NCBI RefSeq assembly: GCF_030410485.1
Contig: NZ_JAUHHC010000008.1
Coordinates: 1-64,000, forward strand
Source of the DNA: Roseateles violae
GTDB taxonomy: Bacteria; Pseudomonadota; Gammaproteobacteria; Burkholderiales; Burkholderiaceae_C
DNA: 64,000 nt
Direction: 5' to 3'
Notes under the pieces: model-generated
Databases searched by the model: none
The model's input: the letters and a program-made list of their open reading frames with translations, nothing else
Told to the model about the DNA's origin: nothing
Program-made: the position numbers and the translations under genes
Part shown: positions 61,773-64,000 of the stretch, piece after piece
Layout of the letters: each line of letters starts with the position of its first letter
Numbering within the stretch: position 1 is the first letter of the stretch

Positions 61773-63083
61773 TCAGCTGGCCTTGAAATTTGCCTTCTTC
61801 AGCAGCGATTCGTACTGCTGGCTCATCACATAGCTCTGCACCTGGGCCCAGAAGTCCATCGTCACGACCACGATGATCAGCAACGAGGTGCCGCCGAAAT
61901 AGAACGGCACGTTGTACTTCAAGGTCAGGAACTCCGGCAGCAGGCACACCCCAGTGATGTAGATGGCGCCGGCCAAGGTCAGGCGGGACAGGATCTTGTC
62001 AATATGCTTCGCGGTCTGCTCGCCCGGACGGATGCCCGGGATGAACGCACCACTCTTCTTCAGGTTGTCCGCGGTCTCACGGCTGTTGAACACCAGGGCC
62101 GTATAGAAGAAGCAGAAGAACACGATCGCAGCGGCGTACAGCAGCACATAGATCGGCTGACCCGGGCGCAGCATGTCGGCGATGTCCTTCAGCCAGCGCA
62201 GGCTGTCGCCGGTCGCGAACCAGCTGACCACCGTGGTCGGCAGCAGGATGATCGACGACGCGAAGATCGGCGGGATCACGCCCGACATGTTCAGCTTCAG
62301 CGGCAGGTGCGACGATTGACCGCCATACACCTTGTTGCCGACCTGACGCTTCGCGTAATTGACCAGGATCTTGCGCTGACCACGCTCGACGAACACGACA
62401 CCGAAGGTGACCAGCACGACGATCGCCACGACGACCAGGAACGAAACCGCCCCCATCGCGCCGGTACGCACCAGCTCGGCCAGGCCGCCGATCGCACCGG
62501 GCAGACCCGCGGCGATACCGCCGAAGATCAGGATCGAGATCCCGTTGCCCAGACCGCGCTCGGTGATCTGCTCACCCAGCCACATCAGGAACATCGTGCC
62601 GGCCACCAGGCTGGACACCGCCGTCAGGCGGAAACCGAAGCCCGGGTTGATCACCAGACCGGCCGAGCTTTCCAGCGCCAGCGCGATGCTCAGGCTCTGG
62701 AAGATCGCCAGGCCCAGGGTGCCGTAGCGCGTGTACTGCGTGATCTTGCGACGACCTGCCTCGCCTTCCTTCTTCAGCGCTTCCAGCGTCGGCACCACAT
62801 AGGTCATCAGCTGAATGACGATGGAGGCCGAGATGTAGGGCGTGATGCCCAGCGCGAAGACGGTGAAGCGCGACAGCGCACCGCCCGAGAACATATTGAA
62901 CAGGGAGAGGATGCCACCTTCCTGACCCTTGAAGAACTGCTGCAGCTGGGCCGGGTCGATACCGGGCACGGGGATATGCGCCCCGATGCGATAGACGACC
63001 AGCGCCAGCAGCAGGAAAACAAGCCGGCGACGCAGGTCGCCGAACTTGCCGCTCTTGGCCAGTTGGTTTGCGTTGGTAGCCAC
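61773..63083 (-). CDS. secY: Preprotein translocase subunit SecY
   Basis: A 436-residue channel protein with ten transmembrane segments. Markers are [16 protein letters not shown], the plug region [25 protein letters not shown] and the cytoplasmic loop [17 protein letters not shown]. It forms the SecYEG protein-export channel in the inner membrane. It is translated between rplO and infA. Confidence 0.98.
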   Translation of the reverse strand: MATNANQLAKSGKFGDLRRRLVFLLLALVVYRIGAHIPVPGIDPAQLQQFFKGQEGGILSLFNMFSGGALSRFTVFALGITPYISASIVIQLMTYVVPTLEALKKEGEAGRRKITQYTRYGTLGLAIFQSLSIALALESSAGLVINPGFGFRLTAVSSLVAGTMFLMWLGEQITERGLGNGISILIFGGIAAGLPGAIGGLAELVRTGAMGAVSFLVVVAIVVLVTFGVVFVERGQRKILVNYAKRQVGNKVYGGQSSHLPLKLNMSGVIPPIFASSIILLPTTVVSWFATGDSLRWLKDIADMLRPGQPIYVLLYAAAIVFFCFFYTALVFNSRETADNLKKSGAFIPGIRPGEQTAKHIDKILSRLTLAGAIYITGVCLLPEFLTLKYNVPFYFGGTSLLIIVVVTMDFWAQVQSYVMSQQYESLLKKANFKAS

Positions 63084-63103
63084 TGTGCCCCGTTCCTATC
63101 GCT

Positions 63104-63538
63104 TTAGGCGACGACCGTGCCGCCAGCGGCTTCGATGGCTGCCTTGGCACCCTTCGTCGCGCCCACGCCTTTCAGCGTGATCTTGCGGCTGATCGAACCC
63201 GACAGAATGACCTTGACGGTCTTCGCCAGTTCCGGCACCAGGCCGACGGCCTTCAGCGTCAGCACGTCGATTTCGTCGCCGGCCAGCGCTTGCAGGTCGT
63301 CGAGGTTGATCTCGGCGTTGTACTTCAGCGATTGCGACTTGAAACCGCGCTTGGGCAGACGGCGCTGCAGCGGCATCTGACCGCCTTCGAAGCCGACCTT
63401 GTGGTAGCCACCGGCGCGCGACTTTTGACCCTTGTGGCCACGGCCAGCGGTCTTGCCCAGACCGGAGCCGATACCACGACCGACGCGGCGCTTGGCGTGC
63501 TTGGCACCTGCCGCGGGCTTGATCGTATTGAGTTGCAT
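63104..63538 (-). CDS. rplO: 50S ribosomal protein L15
   Basis: A 144-residue L15 with the glycine-rich N-terminus ([20 protein letters not shown], then [19 protein letters not shown]) and the C-terminal globular part. It lies 20 bp before secY. Confidence 0.98.
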   Translation of the reverse strand: MQLNTIKPAAGAKHAKRRVGRGIGSGLGKTAGRGHKGQKSRAGGYHKVGFEGGQMPLQRRLPKRGFKSQSLKYNAEINLDDLQALAGDEIDVLTLKAVGLVPELAKTVKVILSGSISRKITLKGVGATKGAKAAIEAAGGTVVA

Positions 63539-63564
63539 CTTCTTGTCCTCAGTTCGTGCGGCGC

Positions 63565-63747
63565 TTACAGCACCTGCACGAGATAGGCGATCTTGTTGAT
63601 CATGCCGCGCACGGCCGGCGTATCTTCCAGCGTGCTCGTGCTGTTCAGCTTGCGCAGGCCCAGGCCGACCACGGTGGCGCGGTGCGAGGCACGCGTGCCG
63701 ATCGGGCTGCGAACCAGCTTGACCGTCAGGGTTTTCTTGTCAGACAT
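63565..63747 (-). CDS. rpmD: 50S ribosomal protein L30
   Basis: A 60-residue L30 ([20 protein letters not shown]) with the pattern [20 protein letters not shown]. It lies between rpsE and rplO. Confidence 0.97.
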   Translation of the reverse strand: MSDKKTLTVKLVRSPIGTRASHRATVVGLGLRKLNSTSTLEDTPAVRGMINKIAYLVQVL

Positions 63748-63767
63748 GTGTCTCTCCAGTGCAGCGA

Positions 63768-64000
63768 TCAGCCGAGAATTTCTTCGACCGACTTGCCACG
63801 CTTGGCGGCGACTTCCGAAGCCGTGGTGGCGCGCTTCAGGCCATTCAGGGTGGCGCGAACCATGTTGTACGGGTTGGTCGAACCGTGGCTCTTGGTCACG
63901 ATGTCGGTCACACCCATCACTTCGAAAACGGCGCGCATCGGGCCGCCGGCGATCACGCCGGTACCGGCCGGAGCCGGAGCCATGATCACGTGCGAAGCAC
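63768..64000 (-). CDS. rpsE: 30S ribosomal protein S5, C-terminal part
   Basis: The last 77 codons of S5: [20 protein letters not shown], then [15 protein letters not shown] and [13 protein letters not shown]. The gene runs off the right edge of the window, so its start is not seen. Confidence 0.97.
   Translation of the reverse strand, partial: ASHVIMAPAPAGTGVIAGGPMRAVFEVMGVTDIVTKSHGSTNPYNMVRATLNGLKRATTASEVAAKRGKSVEEILG

Overview
The window is high-GC chromosomal DNA that looks like a betaproteobacterium of the order Burkholderiales. This rests on the alpha/spc ribosomal operon order (rpsE-rpmD-rplO-secY-infA-rpmJ-rpsM-rpsK-rpsD-rpoA-rplQ), a dsbD and an initiator tRNA-Met beside that operon, and an H-NS-type protein with a lysine/alanine-rich tail. 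The genus cannot be fixed from the sequence alone.

Region 1 (1-36.2 kb) begins with the end of etfA and then holds a dense catabolic cluster. It has two S9 prolyl-oligopeptidase-type enzymes, a CocE/X-Pro-peptidase-type hydrolase, an M24 Xaa-Pro aminopeptidase, two tandem MlrC-type M81 metallopeptidases, three class-C beta-lactamase-type serine hydrolases, an M20 amidohydrolase and two membrane-anchored alpha/beta hydrolases. It also has a 4-hydroxyproline 2-epimerase, two DadA-type FAD oxidoreductases, a DapA-family lyase/deaminase, an aldehyde dehydrogenase, a D-serine-dehydratase-like PLP enzyme, a stand-alone AceE-type E1, a TonB-dependent receptor, an MFS transporter and one AraC regulator. 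The four chemical steps from hydroxyproline to 2-oxoglutarate can all be assigned. The exo- and endopeptidases are largely of proline-cleaving families. I infer a system for import and degradation of proline/hydroxyproline-rich or D-residue-containing peptides. A conserved motif, roughly TCGCATAnGTTTT, recurs upstream of at least seven promoters and suggests a single regulon, probably under the AraC protein.

Region 2 (36.2-41 kb) is an integron-type cassette remnant. It has one intact attC site, small cassette genes, and two IS1111-group (IS110 family) insertion sequences that have each split an attC-like site. No integron integrase is visible.

Region 3 (41-55.9 kb) is accessory DNA: an orphan HicB-like protein, a DUF2726 protein, several XRE regulators, an H-NS/H1-like protein, a lipoprotein, a GIY-YIG-like protein, a tyrosine integrase with an overlapping excisionase-like gene, and then a candidate defence cargo. 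The cargo is a HEPN-type protein (RX4H motif), an 831-aa DUF4238/SEC-C protein and a 749-aa Schlafen/AlbA_2-STAND ATPase. It ends with TGGGCAC repeats that look like integrase arm sites, next to the 3' end of tRNA-fMet.

Region 4 (55.9-64 kb) is core genome: tRNA-fMet, dsbD and the ribosomal protein/SecY/RNA polymerase alpha operon, all on the minus strand.
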